A DNA stretch of 64,000 nt from Heligmosomoides polygyrus polygyrus (GCA_947396885.1 OX377206.1:86921960-86985959); one strand, 5' to 3'. Counted from the stretch's first letter, positions 10,815 to 21,899 are shown. Translations and numbers: made by a program. The notes: generated by a model from the letters alone, not told the origin.

Positions 10815-11278
10815 AAGATTGGTTGCCACGGAAAAGGGTGCATTATCTCTACCATCCGTCGACGTTGTGAGCTGTTCCCGGAAAGTACCGATTAAATTAA
10901 GGAAGAATAGAAAAATGTGGGACCACAAGCGTTTCGCTGTTTTTCAATCTTGTTTTCCTCCATTTTTTGTTAAAAATTTAATAAACGAATGGCGTCATGA
11001 GCTTTGGTTGCTGAGCATTTTCCGAGAGGAATGTTGTCAGGATTTGTTGGTATGCAGCAGAAGCGTTTTTCGAATGAGTCGAGTGTTCAGTGGAAGGAAA
11101 ATCTGCAAACGCCGAAAGCGTGTCCCGAACAGCTGTGGTGTATGTGATGTGTGGTAGAATCAGCAATAGGTGGGGATGCTGTGTTCCGAATGTCGATCAG
11201 TGTGTCGCTACGTGTGTTGTTTCCTGTCGAATGTTCTTGTTTCTGCTAGGGCAGACTGCAAGTTTCCGTTTTTTTATA
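10815..11278. other. No supported feature
   Basis: Only short unrelated open frames; no repeat recognised. Confidence 0.45.
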
Positions 11279-11413
11279 TTAGGTGGTAAGGAAAGCTTCC
11301 CACCACTCACTCTGGTGTTCCGTCACATTTTTGAAAGTGTTCTTGAAACTTCTCCCACTAACGAATACATAGGCTGCCCTGTGCCTTACATTTATCACTA
11401 TTCTCGTCAAATT

Positions 11414-11600
11414 GGGCGCGTGTATCGCAGTCGGAGGAGGCGCGACTGTCGCGTGCACCCGATACCAGGTACGTGGTTCGGATTTCCGCCCAGGCCAACC
11501 AAGCCTTCCATCCCTCCGGGGTCGGTGATTTGGTACCAGACTTGTCTGGGAAGGTTAAAACGCTGACTTGTTCATCGGGAGGCCACCACAAGTCTTTATC
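11414..11600 (+). repeat. SINE-A inserted in the mariner, perfect 11-bp duplication
   Basis: CTCGTCAAATT is present at 11403-11413 and 11601-11611. Head, first half of the body and TTTATCC tail are present, but about 100 bases before the tail are missing, so either a deleted SINE subtype inserted or the loss came later. Confidence 0.92.
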
Positions 11601-11649
11601 CTCGTCAAATTCCGTTACGACTGTGGCAGGGAAAATCGTGCTCGACTGC

Positions 11650-12569
11650 AAGCAAGTTCCACTGCTTCTGCTTTACGAGTTCGAAAAGCAAAGCAGTGCA
11701 AGAGTCGCGGTGGATAACATATGTGGCACGATGGGTCCCACCGCTCCTACGACACAATGAAGGTATGGTTCCGGAAGTTCAAGAGCGTAGACTTTTGGTT
11801 GGAGGATCAACCACGGTTTGGTAGGCCAGTTGCAGTGAATGAGGAGCGCCTTCTGAAGCCGATCCAGGAGGATCCCGGCGCTGCACCCGCGAACTAGCAG
11901 AGGAACTCAAGCGCAGCAACACCACCATAGCTCAACACCTGTGTGGCTTTCGGAAGACACAGATATAGATAGCAGGGATATTGCATAAAAGTGGCGGCCA
12001 GCAGGTGCAGGTGCGCCAAGATGCGTGTATGAACTTCTTGACTTACGGCGGACTTTTTCTTGGCTCGAGAACCTGGTCACTGGCTACGAAAAGTGGGTAG
12101 TCTGCGTTAGGCCGGGAGCATACTTCCATCGCGGTGGAGTTGCAAAGAAGTCATTCACCGGGAAGCTGCTGCCTGCAAACACCACTGTCACTAGCCGATG
12201 TCTACTACAAGCAGTTGGATCGCGTTGAAGCAGCTCTTCGTGGGAAACAAGACAAGAACTTCTTCCCTCACGGCAGTACGCGTGCATACGTTGCAAGGGA
12301 GACTCAGAAAAAAAAACTTCTGTGTTGCTGGCATGTTCTGGCCCACCCATCGTATTCATCGGACTTTGCTCCAACGGACTACCATCGGTTTCTTTCGTTG
12401 TCGAGCCATTTGCAGGAAAAACAGTTTTTTGCTTGGGTTCTGACGGAAAAAACTCGCTGAGTTTTTTCCGTCAGAACCCCAGCAATTCTATAGATCTACA
12501 AATAGGATCTACAAATTACCTGACAAATGGCAATATGTTGTAAGAAATAACTGTGCACATGTTCGTTAG
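11650..12569 (+). pseudogene. Mariner transposase pseudogene
   Basis: Pieces of a mariner transposase occur in order but in different frames. They are an N-terminal LLLLYEFEKQSSARVAVDN; then DFWLEDQPRFGRPVAVNEE, the W..EDxPRxGRP part of the DNA-binding region; then YYKQLDRVEAALRGKQ; then HPSYSSDFAPTDYH, holding the third catalytic Asp; and a C-terminal KLPDKWQYVVRNN near the stop. Several frameshifts and stops plus an inverted duplication at 12435-12479 make it inactive. It differs from the 27.9 kb mariner in end sequence and protein, so it is a separate subfamily. Confidence 0.8.
12435..12479. repeat. Perfect 21-bp hairpin inside the mariner pseudogene
   Basis: GGGTTCTGACGGAAAAAACT C and its exact inverse are separated by three bases. 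It looks like a local inverted duplication of transposase sequence. Confidence 0.95.
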
Positions 12570-12944
12570 ATGTTGCATGTATAGAAGAGAAAGAGAAATA
12601 AATGTGAAAAAATCGCACAAGTGGCGAAATACTTTCCTCGCTACCTAATAGCTTTTTGAAAGTCCGTCTTTTATTTGCGCTTTTTAACCAACGACTTGTG
12701 GGTGGTTTTCACCTTTTTACGTAGAAAAAAAGCTGAAATAAAATTCATGACTTCAGTACTGAATAGCTCAATACTTCTATAGTTCAAAATTATAAATTAG
12801 AGATTATAAGGGGCAGTAAGACAAGATTTTCCTGTTACCGAGCTTTATAGCATGCGTTTAGGAAATGCTGGTCAAAAATAAAAATTCGTAATTTCTTATT
12901 TATTTAAAAAATTAGACATTTCGCGCTCTGTTTCTGGCAGGCCT

Positions 12945-12975
12945 CTGAAGACGACATACAGAGGGTCGAAACGTC
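12945..12975 (+). ncRNA. Hammerhead-like core motif (candidate)
   Basis: CTGAAGA at 12945-12951 and GTCGAAACGTC at 12965-12975 are arranged like the two conserved cores of a minimal type I hammerhead, a motif known in Penelope-like retroelements. The short arms GAC/GTC can pair, but the first stem II pair is not canonical. An AATAAA lies just after, at 12981. Activity is unproven. Confidence 0.25.
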
Positions 12976-13127
12976 GGGCCAATAAACGTTCCACTTAACA
13001 ACCTCATAGCACAGAAGAGCTTGAAAATAATTTGTTTTTATTAAAATTTTAATCGCCACGTTGAGATAGAATATTCTGAAGATTTAGTACAGAAGTAGCA
13101 ACATAATACACTTTAGATTGGAGATAG

Positions 13128-13429
13128 GATAAAAAAGGATAAAGGATAAAGGACGGCGTTACTCAATCCCCTTTGGGATGCGCCACGCATTCTACTTCTA
13201 TGGGATGTCGTGGAGGCGATTTGAATGCATATTTGGCTATACAATGAGTTGCGGTGGCCAGCCGATGAACAAGTCAGCGCTTTATCCTTCCCAGACAAGT
13301 ATGGTACCAATTCACCAATCCCGGAGGGATGGAAGGCTTGCTTGGCCTGGGCGGGAGATCCGAACCAGGAACCTGGTATCGGGTGCAGGCGACAGTCGGC
13401 ACCTCCTCCGGCTGCGCTACACGCGCCCA
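13128..13429 (-). repeat. SINE-A full-length copy with target duplication
   Basis: A 14-bp direct repeat (TAGATTGGAGATAG at 13114-13127, TAGACTGGAGATAG at 13430-13443) flanks a complete copy with a (GGATAAA)3-like tail and a head ending GGGCGCG. Confidence 0.95.
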
Positions 13430-13602
13430 TAGACTGGAGATAGAGAAGGTTAAAATTATGTTAGGCTGCGCTCAAAGTATACGACTGTGAAGTAGAAAAG
13501 CCAAAAGGAGAGCGTTAGTTCGTTTCTTCTCGTAGGCCGATGTAGTCCTTGTAAACAAGATCGATTCTGGTTTTACAGCCATAGTCAAAAGAGTCAGACT
13601 GG

Positions 13603-13640
13603 ACTCCTCCCCCCCCCCACTAGGATAGTTCTGTTATCGT
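13603..13640. repeat. Solo C-tract end of MITE-G
   Basis: CCTCCCCCCCCCCACTAGG followed by ATAGTTCTG matches the right terminus of the element at 45.2 kb; no partner end is visible nearby. Confidence 0.45.
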
Positions 13641-13739
13641 CTTCTGCACAATTCATCCCTAAGATTTGGGGTGGTGGTGAAAAGTTTTCTGTTAAGCAGC
13701 CTGTTCGCACAGGTAAAGAGGTTCACTTACAACTTGTTT

Positions 13740-14310
13740 AGTCTATTCGACGATCTGGCGTCTCGTCAAATCGGGCGGGTGCCATCGACATCTTCTGATT
13801 TCTTTCGTCGAAGGTCGAAAATATGTAAGTCAGTCGAAAGCAGTAAATCACCTGTCACCTGTATCACCTGTTGTCCGTTGATCATCGACTTGCTCGAGTG
13901 GGCGCCAGCAGCGTCTCCATTCGTCCCTCTCGCGTGCCAGAGTGGTCCAATGGATCCTCCTCGCTTGAGGGGCACGAAGAGCGTCATATCGGTCGTTCAG
14001 GGCTTTCACAAAGAAGTCCGACCAACGCGTTGGTGGGCGTCCTGGTGGTTCTTTTGACATCCCGCGGAATCCAGTCGGTGATGGCTCTCGTCCAGCGGGT
14101 GTCTGCGAAGCGCATTACGTGGCCGGCTCACCTAATTTTCGACAACTTGGCCCACGCGACAGCGTCTCTGGTCTGCGAACGTCGGCGAAGCTCAAATCTT
14201 CGGATGCCTTCTCTCTCTTAAATGAGTCGTGTCACTCCGAGCATCGTCCTCTCGATTCCACGCTGCGCGACGGTGATCGCGTGTTCATCCTGCTTTCGTA
14301 TAGCCCACGA
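13740..14310 (-). pseudogene. RTE-type LINE, 3' end of the reverse transcriptase ORF
   Basis: Minus-strand frames show, in order, [65 protein letters not shown] and [18 protein letters not shown]. These match the C-terminal tail (WAGHV, GRPPTRW, W..LA.DR..W) of RTE/BovB-type non-LTR elements. Frame changes and a stop before AGHV make it dead. The element is 5'-truncated at about 14310, next to an (AAAT)n run. Its 3' UTR contains GACGCCAGATCGTCGAATAG, which recurs as a solo fragment at 52.3 kb. Confidence 0.8.
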
Positions 14311-14314
14311 AAGC

Positions 14315-14341
14315 AATAAATAAATAAATAAATAAATAAAG
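14315..14341. repeat. (AAAT)n microsatellite
   Basis: About six AAAT units adjoin the RTE fragment. Confidence 0.9.
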
Positions 14342-15013
14342 TACAAGGGACACTTACTCAGTCCTATTCAGGATAAATTAGGATGCGCCACGCATTTTAC
14401 TTCTACGAGATGTCGTGGAGGTGATCTGAAGGCGTACTTGTCCCATATATGTATGCATTGGACTTTCGATTGCCTATTGACATTCGATCCTGACGCGGAC
14501 TCAGAGAGTCCGTCATTTTTTTTTCAAACTCGCTTGAAAGCATTGTGCGATTAGTGTCATCTTGAAAGTTCCTCACCTTGGGGTGATTGAGATAAGTTCA
14601 TCCTTAACAAGAAGGATTTTCTTGTCATCCAAATGACTGATTTGTTTTGGATCTCGCATCGGGCATCCGATAGAACATCAGATTTCTGATCAAAGTCAGT
14701 TATCTAAATTATTCGAAAATCAGATCTTGTCAAATCAACATTATTTGAATCGCTCTATGATCTGGACTTCTAAAAATTCTATTATTTTACATTTTCTAGT
14801 CACAACACAGTCAACCAGGGCTTGAAATAGGATCCGAATTATCAGAGACGGGAACATGCCCAGCGCTTTATGCTTCCAGTCAAGTCTGGTACCAATTCAC
14901 CGACCCGGAAGGGATGAGGGGTTAGTTGACTTGGGCAGTATATCCGAACCAAGGACCTGGTATCGGGTGCACGCGAAAGCCGGCACCTTCTCCGACTGCG
15001 CTCCACGCGCCCA
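14342..15013 (-). repeat. SINE-A copy split by an insertion of about 400 bp
   Basis: The 3' part lies at 14342-14450 and the 5' part with the head at 14858-15013, in the correct order. The roughly 400 bp between them (14451-14857) has no recognised family and no clear ends. Confidence 0.75.
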
Positions 15014-15036
15014 AATTAATTAATTAATTAATTAAA
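15014..15036. repeat. (ATTA)n microsatellite
   Basis: AATTAATTAATTAATTAATT directly follows the SINE head. Confidence 0.9.
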
Positions 15037-15119
15037 GGAAGGGATGTAGTGCTCGATGCATGCAGCAGTCTCGAATAATTATGCTCTTGTTTGGTATAAT
15101 TATTATGTATTTACATCTA

Positions 15120-15806
15120 TTAGGTTGTCCCATAAGTCCCCGCCGTTTTATTCAACGATTCATTGCGAATTTCGCCGGCGGTGTCTTGCATAGCGCTATA
15201 AGCTTTCGAAAGAGAATGATTCGCTCTATCAGAACATGTATTGCATTTCTTTTTTCATCCTGAATTTTTGGCAATTTTTAGTCGTTAAAGTGAGAAGTGA
15301 AAAAGTGGCCATCTGCGCAGTTGCTCTCTCCGCTAAGGTTTGGAATTTTTACGCAGTTTTTCATAGCATTTGGAGGACAATGTTCTGTACTACAAGAACA
15401 CGTGTACGTGGTCCTATTTGCACACTTGTTCCTTTATTGATTTTTAGGTCATTAAATTGGGACGTCCGAAGACGTTTTGTACCGACAGCTCGGTTCTGTG
15501 GTTGGACTTTTTTGCTTGGTGTTATATGCCGTTCGAAAGAGAATGTCTTGCTCTATAAGAATTTGTGTCGCGTTTATTGGCTCATGCTGATTTCTGTCGA
15601 ACATCAAAAAAAAATTTCCAAAAAGAGAAAAATCATTTTTACCAACAGCTCCTTCTCCTTGTTCAGTTGCTGATATTCGACAGAAATCAGCATGAGCCCA
15701 TAAACTCGACACAAATTCTTATTGAGCAATACATCCTCTTTCGAACGACATATGACACCAAGCAAAAATGTCCAACACAGGACACCGGAGCTTTGGTAAA
15801 AATTCG
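15120..15806. mobile_element. Mariner-like end and large inverted repeat, cut by the gap
   Basis: TA then TTAGGTTGTCCCATAAGTC at 15118 on has the form of a mariner-type terminus. About 105-base arms at 15500-15605 and 15670-15778 are inverted copies (TGCTTGGTGTTATATGCCG / CGGCATATAACACCAAGCA type, a few differences) around an A-rich spacer. A third related arm lies at 15182-15245. The right part may continue into the N run. Confidence 0.6.
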
Positions 15807-16006
15807 NNNNNNNNNNNNNNNNNNNNNNNNNNNNNNNNNNNNNNNNNNNNNNNNNNNNNNNNNNNNNNNNNNNNNNNNNNNNNNNNNNNNNNNNNNNNNN
15901 NNNNNNNNNNNNNNNNNNNNNNNNNNNNNNNNNNNNNNNNNNNNNNNNNNNNNNNNNNNNNNNNNNNNNNNNNNNNNNNNNNNNNNNNNNNNNNNNNNNN
16001 NNNNNN
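15807..16006. other. Assembly gap (200 N)
   Basis: Exactly 200 undetermined bases; the true length is unknown. It interrupts open frames drawn across it. Confidence 1.
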
Positions 16007-16387
16007 GTTAGTCGCACCACAATCCTTGCAGCACTTCCCACCAGTGTTCGTCTTCTTCCATTCTGTTGTGATATTCTGTTCTTCGTCGCTGTCGAGCCTG
16101 ATTGAACTCTAGAGAATCGATCCGCGATTGTTGTTGTTTCACTGGGAGCGTGGTTGATGGCGAACATGTTCTGTGCTACCCGCGTCGTCCTAGCGGTGAC
16201 GGCCTGCGACTGCTTAAGCCGTTTAATTGACGTTTTTCGTTCCGTTTACTGACTCGTCGCGACTTCATATAACATGATGCATTGCGTACGATCTCAAATA
16301 ATTTGCACTTTAGGTGCAGCTATCCGCTGTGCAGCAGCAGCAGCCTAAGTAGCAGCAGCAGCGGCGGCGGCAGCAGATCCGTTTGAA
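16007..16387 (+). other. Liprin-beta upstream region and 5' UTR
   Basis: Sequence before the start codon becomes CAG/CGG-rich (16332-16378), typical of a transcribed leader. No TATA box is evident. Confidence 0.45.
16300..16313 (+). promoter_or_regulatory. Candidate spliced-leader acceptor
   Basis: TTTGCACTTTAG ends at 16313, about 75 bases before the ATG. The position and pyrimidine-rich context suit a nematode trans-splice site; cis-splicing from an upstream 5' exon is equally possible. Confidence 0.3.
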
Positions 16388-16460
16388 ATGGATGGATTCG
16401 CGGAGGCGAACGAGCTGCTCAATTCGGCTCTTGAAGAGCTAGACGGTCTCATCATTAATG
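16388..16460 (+). CDS. hlb-1: Liprin-beta exon 1 (start)
   Basis: ATG at 16388 opens 24 codons plus one base before the donor GTACGC. The peptide MDGFAEANELLNSALEELDG aligns with the liprin-beta start MMSDASDMLAAALEQMDGII in length and in the LxxALExxDGxI pattern. Exon phase at the end is 1. The next in-phase exon identified is 22 kb away at 38495, so a small intermediate exon could have been missed. Reading through the donor would give a protein that stops at 16573, which I do not favour. Confidence 0.85.
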
Positions 16461-16784
16461 GTACGCTTGCCTCGCAAAACGCTTCGTTTTTCGATGAATT
16501 CGTGAAGTTGGTGCTTGTCTGGTGCAGCTCAGAGGGAATCCTCCGTCAAAGCTTTCATTTACTACAAAAGTAGTTAATTAATAGTTTTAAGAACATGTCA
16601 ATATGCTGAGATGGCTCGTTGTAGTCCATCGATTCCAATCGCAGAAAGCATCAGCTGTCGGATGCGAATTGATCGATCCATAACTCAGGTCCCGCCCAGG
16701 CCATCGAACCACCGGGGTTGGTGAATTAGTAACTATGTATGGGGAAATTATGGAACGGAAAACTGTTCATTGCCTGGACACTGA

Positions 16785-17035
16785 AAGCCACTGCACGGTG
16801 TTACTCAGACCTTTTTGCCTGGCATGCGCCACGCATTCTACTTTTACGAGAGAGATGTCATGGAGGCGAGTTGAATGCGTATTTGGCCATGCAATGGCTT
16901 ACGGTAACCAGCCGATGAAGAACTCAGCGCTTTATCCTTCCCAGACAGCTCTGGTACCAATTCACCGACTCCAGAGGGATGGAAGGCTTGGTTGGCCTGG
17001 TCGGGAAATTCGAACCAAGAACCTAGAATGCGTGG
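16785..17035 (-). repeat. SINE-A copy without most of the head
   Basis: The body is well preserved (GCGCCACGCATTCTACTTTT to ATTCGAACCAAGAACC); the box A side is replaced by unrelated sequence. Confidence 0.8.
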
Positions 17036-17815
17036 TTCAAAACCGGATTCAACCAACCAATAGTCGCAAAGCACTATACGAGTGTATGGCGCGATCTTTT
17101 CCACCGCACAAAAATTGTGCTATTCTACTCTTTACAGTAAACTTTTGCCACTTTGTGAAAAAATGAAAATTTTGTTTGAATTCAAACATAGTGCTCTCTT
17201 TTGAACGGAAACTAAAAATTTCAGTCGTATTAAATTCTCATTGGATGGAAAATATTTTAACCTTCTTAGAAAGTGTCAATCATGGTCTTGAGGACGCCCA
17301 TTTAACTAGGGAACTTCATAATTCATTTCAAAAGGGTCGACCATGCTTTGAAAAGTGTCCAAATTTGGCGTGAAAAGGGTAGAGAAGATTTGGCGTTTGA
17401 AGACCTAGATGAAAGCGGCTTCCGGTTTCCTGAACATCATTCGGACATTATATTGCCTAGTGCTCAGTAAAAAACCTTACATCACCTTTGCTTTCATAGC
17501 TTTAGATAAGCTATAACAATTATACTTCCTTGAAAATATTATAAAATATCAAATACTATATCCACTTTCTTTGGGTTTGTTCAAATTTTTAAAGGAAAGT
17601 CGTCTGAATTTTTCTTGGACAAAACTGCTTTAATCTCTCCAAAAAGTATTAGGTTCTATCTGGAGGACGCTCGTCCTGAGTTCAGTTTGACATTAATTTG
17701 ATGTAGAAAATTTGTAGTGAATTTTGGTACTCGAACAACCTAGACTGAAGCATCGGTTTACCGGAGATCTTCTGGAAACTGCGTGGTCGTTTGCCCAGCA
17801 AACCTTACATCACCA
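17036..17815. other. Intronic; weak minisatellite traces only
   Basis: 17250-17400 has units such as TTTGAAAAGTGTCC; the rest shows no feature. Confidence 0.4.
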
Positions 17816-17819
17816 TCAT

Positions 17820-17965
17820 ATTTGTGCTTGAATTCGAATAGGCATTCGAATGATCTTCATTCGAATTGGAATATTCAGAAAAACCACCTCTTCGAATATA
17901 TTCGAATTCGAATATTCGAAAATTGTGAGAATTCGAATCCATTCGAATATTCGAAAAAGTGTCGA
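17820..17965. repeat. TTCGAA-rich palindromic array
   Basis: ATTCGAAT, TATTCGAATTCG and ATATATTCGAA motifs crowd this stretch on both strands. Confidence 0.8.
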
Positions 17966-18379
17966 GATCACAACTATAATCACCACGCCACGTTCGGCCA
18001 CGGTTCTTGTCGTCGCAATGAGCATCGCATTATTCATTGACTGGCTGGCTAGTCGGGTGGCTGGCTGCCCATAAACAGGCAGACCCCCCCCGCGCAACGA
18101 TGAGACAACGGAAAGCCCGGATGTTTGGTGTCTGTTTCGCACTAGAAGCCCGAAGCATCATCATTCACGTGATGGATTCGAGTCGTATTCTGAGAGCATA
18201 ATCTGGATCGTCTGCATTCCACTCACCACCTCTAGTATCCAAGGTGTTCATCGACAGCAACAGCCACCACTACAAACACCGGAGCAGCTTCCGTTTCTGC
18301 CAGGTTGATCAAGATTTTCTAGTAGAGCTCACTTATCGAGAATAACCTGGAAGCTTATCCTTTAATGAACACTAACAAA
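17966..18379. other. Intronic, no supported feature
   Basis: A short GC-rich patch at 18030-18120 with a C run at 18085; nothing further. Confidence 0.4.
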
Positions 18380-18945
18380 AATTTATTCATGAAATAAGTA
18401 ATTCTATCATTCATCTGAATCATCTCATCTTTTGAACAAATAAATCTAACTCCCCTTATATCAATTCCCTATCAACTGTTTACATTCATTTTCCTTTTCT
18501 CTTGGTTGTACGTAGTGAGCACAGAAAAAATTTAATAAATTAAAAAAACTAAAATTAAATTAAATAAAAATTCTATTAAATAAATAAATCTAAATATCCT
18601 TATGTTTATTTCCTATCAACAGTTTACAGTCATATTCCTTCCATACTTCCTGTGCTAAACGCAAACAAAAGTTCATCTATTAAATAAATAAATCTAAATA
18701 TCCTTTTATTATATTTATTTCCTACCAACAGTTTACATTCAGTTTCCTTTCACGTTTCCTTTGGTGAACAAAAGTTCAACTATCACATAAATAAATCTAA
18801 ATCATCTCATCTGCTAAATATATAAACCGATCATTCTTCTGTTTAATAGATAAATCTAAATCCCTATTTTTAATCTATTTTTCCTTATCTAAGTTTACAT
18901 TCATTTTCCTTCTTTTCTTGGTTCTGCTATTTTTCCTGGTTTTTA
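18380..18945. repeat. Imperfect AT-rich tandem array
   Basis: Four to five units of roughly 100-145 bp share TAAATAAATCTAAATATCCT and TTTCCTATCAACAGTTTACA. Unit starts are near 18438, 18583, 18683, 18789 and 18846. Confidence 0.75.
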
Positions 18946-19153
18946 TTTATTTATCGTAGACGGATTCAATAGTGCGATTACTCTGCTTTTCAACTTTTTT
19001 AGACCTTGATTTGTACTCGATTTATCTCTATGCTCTATTATGATATGCGCATTTTCATCATGTTTGCTTGCTTTCCAGTGCTTGTTCCTTACTTTTCCAT
19101 TTCTTCGCTCCTTGTTTTCCTCCCATACATTTTCTAGTACTACTCCACGCTTT

Positions 19154-19449
19154 TTTGGGCGCGTGGAGCGCAGGTGGAGGAGGCGCCGGCTGTCGCCTGC
19201 ACCCGATACCAGGTTCCTGGTTCGGATTTCTCGCCCAGGCCATCCAAGCCTTCCATCCCTCCGGGTTCGGTGAACTGGTACCAGACTTGTCTGGGAAGGG
19301 AAAAGCGCTGAATTGTCATCGGTTAACAACTGCAAGTCAATGACCAAATAAGCATTCAAATCACTTCCGTGACATCCCGTAGAAGTAGAATGCATGGCGC
19401 ATCCCAAAGGGGACTGAATAACGCCGTCCTTTATCCTTTATCCTTATCT
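19154..19449 (+). repeat. SINE-A full-length copy with target duplication
   Basis: Flanks TACTCCACGCTTT (19141-19153) and TACTCCACGTTT (19450-19461) form an imperfect 12-13 bp duplication. Box A is altered to GGAGCGCAGGTGG; tail TTTATCCTTTATCC. Confidence 0.92.
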
Positions 19450-19519
19450 TACTCCACGTTTGACTTTTCAGAAGTGCATTAATGGTAAAAGTGTAAAATA
19501 CAGCGATAGAACGGTCGCT

Positions 19520-19771
19520 ATGTGGGACGCGCCACGCATCTTACTTCTACGGGGTGTGGTGGAGGGGATTTGAAAGCGTACTTGGCCTACAAAATGACAT
19601 GCAGTGGCCAGTCGATGTACAAATCGGGGCTTCATTCTTCTCATACAGATCAGATGCCGAATAACTGACCCCGAAAAGGTGGAAGGTTTCATTAAACAGG
19701 GTTGAGTTTGATTCTTGAATCGATTCTGGATCTATAGCACAGTTGGCACCTCCTCAGACTGCGCTGCCACT
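19520..19771 (-). repeat. SINE-A diverged copy
   Basis: Begins GACGCGCCACGCATCTTAC and ends at a TGGCAGCGCAGTC head on the minus strand; the centre has many substitutions. Confidence 0.7.
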
Positions 19772-20735
19772 TGCCATTAAGCGTACAAAGGAAAAAGTAG
19801 GTACGAGTTCTCGAAGGCCCTAGGACCTGATCGGTCTGAAGACATTGCCTCAATATCGTCTCCTGATTTCGAACGAGTTGTCTGCTGGGAACTGATGTGC
19901 ACCAATGCCGTGGACTGGCGTATACCAGACGTCTGAAGAATCCGAAAGCAATAGATATGTCGCATACACCGTTTTCGGTTGAAGATGGCAATTGAAGAGA
20001 ACGCCGAGCGCTTTCCTTCATATTCTAAAAGTCCGCAAAGGTCGTCCGCACTCCTTGAAAGGCAGGCATAGGATCGGGATGCATGATCGCAACGCTGCGA
20101 CGAAACTCCTCCATACCTATTTTTTGTGTACGGTTAATGAGGAGTCTACCACGCGCCTACGATCGCATTGAAGTACGGGAATGTTTGGGAAGGAGGATGA
20201 CTTGTAACGTATTTGAACGCTGGCAAGGGGGGGGGGGCAATGTTGAAGTCGTGCGTCTGTTCTAGACGGAAGGGAGGGGGAGTCATACAGAAATAACTCA
20301 AAACAAAGTCAAAATAATAAATTGCAGTCAAAAACAGCGGCAGCACACCAATTCAACATTGTGGTAAAGTGATGATTTTCTTTGCATTCCCATCATTTCA
20401 ACCATGTACTAATCCGACAGAGACGATCATGCAGTAGTTTTGCAGTAATAGACGATCCATTTTTTACACATCGGGCTGGCTCTGAGTGCCTAAAGTTCTC
20501 TAAGAAAATCGTTGTGCCAAATTCGTTAAGGCAATACAAAAGGCTTATTGACTGGTATCTCCAGAAAGCTTCTTAATGGCTTGCCGAGTTGTTCGTGTTT
20601 GTACTAGTTATCGCTATCTGTGTTTTCCTGTTCATTAACATGATCTTTTTGTTTGTTTGTCTGTTTTCGTTTTAACCTGCGTGATTGTTCACGTACAAAA
20701 TAAATAAATAAATTATAGACCGTTGTTACAATCGA
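19772..20735. other. Intronic, no supported feature
   Basis: Two overlapping minus-strand open frames at 19692-20021 have no recognisable homology. There is a run of G at about 20227. Confidence 0.4.
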
Positions 20736-20737
20736 AA

Positions 20738-20915
20738 AACCTTAGCTTCTCTTGACAATTTTGAAGGAGAGCTCCTCCGTTTGGGAACTGGTCAATTCGG
20801 CTTGGAATGTGCCGGCTTCGACATGGCATATATATGACCCCCACGGATTAGGATAAAGGCGGAACTGTTTAATGTTATGACCACAGATAAAGAAAGCAGG
20901 TTGCGGTTAGCTAGT
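20738..20915 (+). repeat. Direct repeat, left copy (~180 bp)
   Basis: TTTGGGAACTGGTC, TTGGAATGTGC and CCCACGGATTAGGATAAAG recur in the same order at 21194-21378. The two copies bracket a SINE-A. Confidence 0.8.
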
Positions 20916-20927
20916 CATTGTTGAGGA

Positions 20928-21150
20928 TGCGCCACACATTCCATTTCTACAGCGCATCTTCTATGGGCGATTGGAATGATTATTTAGTCATTACAATAAA
21001 GTGCAGCGGCTAGATGATGAACAAGTCAGAGTTTCACCTCTCCAAGGCAGGTCTTCTACTAATTCGCTGAACCTTGAAGAGTGGAATGATTATCCTAGGC
21101 AGGACCTGAACCAGGAACTTCGGGCTTCCCGATTGCGCCATAAGTGTTTT
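20928..21150 (-). repeat. SINE-A diverged copy
   Basis: GGATGCGCCACACATTCC, AACAAGTCAGAG and GACCTGAACCAGGAACTTC mark the antisense body; lies between the two direct repeats. Confidence 0.6.
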
Positions 21151-21193
21151 CGATTCTTACCTTTAGCGAGAACTTTCCCTTGCATGCACAAGG

Positions 21194-21378
21194 AAACCTA
21201 ACTTCTCTTAAGGATTTTGAAAGGCGTCTTTGTTTTATTTGGGAACTGGTCGGTTGGGTTTGGAATGTGCGGACTTCGGCATAACACGGTATATGTGACT
21301 CCCACGGATTAGGATAAAGCCAGGGTGGTTCATTGTAAACGATCAAAGGTTAGGAATGCAGGTTGCGGCTAGCCATTC
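21194..21378 (+). repeat. Direct repeat, right copy
   Basis: Matches the 20738 copy, ending at the GCAGGTTGCGG block. The spacing implies tandem duplication of a unit of about 455 bp. Confidence 0.8.
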
Positions 21379-21543
21379 ACTTTAGGGGGTCACTTCAATA
21401 ATGGCCACGTAGCGTAGTTACTTCCTCTTCCTGATTCCTTGCTTTCCTTCCTATGAGCTGAAGCAAAATCCACGTTAACTTCCGGTGACGTGAGCTGGGA
21501 AAGTAGATCTTCAAGTATGAAAACGCAGTGCTAACTTTTAGAA

Positions 21544-21843
21544 TGAGGATAAAGGATAAAGGATGGAGTTACTCAATCACCTTTGGGATGCGCCAGGCAT
21601 TCAACTTATACAGTATGTCGTAGAGGCGAGCTGAATGCGTATTTGCCATTCAATGACGACTTGCGGGGGCTAGCCGCTAACAATTCAGCACTTTATCCCT
21701 TCTTGACATGTCTGGTACCAATTCGCCGACCCGGGAGGGATGAAAGGCTTGGTTGGCCTGGGCGAGAAATCCGAACCAAGAACCTGGTATCGGGTGCATG
21801 CGACAGCCGGCACCACCTCTGACTGCGCTATATACGCGCCCAT
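21544..21843 (-). repeat. SINE-A full-length copy
   Basis: (GGATAAA)2 tail on the left, head GGGCGCGTATATAGCGCAG on the right, read on the minus strand. Confidence 0.9.
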
Positions 21844-21899
21844 AGTGCTCACTTTTAGCGTAAAGAGTGACGGTTCGAATACCGTTCGTACGAGCTAGT

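Larger units (their letters stand above)
11279..12648 (+). mobile_element. Old mariner element, interrupted by a SINE
   Basis: Ends begin TTAGGTGGTAAGGAAAG and, on the opposite strand, TTAGGTAGCGAGGAAAG, each next to a TA (11277-11278 and 12649-12650). Transposase remnants lie between them. Subtracting the SINE-A insertion and its duplication leaves about 1.17 kb, slightly under a normal 1.28 kb mariner, so deletions have occurred. Confidence 0.8.

Noticed and set aside
15604..16167. 187-codon minus-strand frame crossing 15807-16006.
   Set aside because: Its centre is the N run, so the frame is an artefact of the gap.
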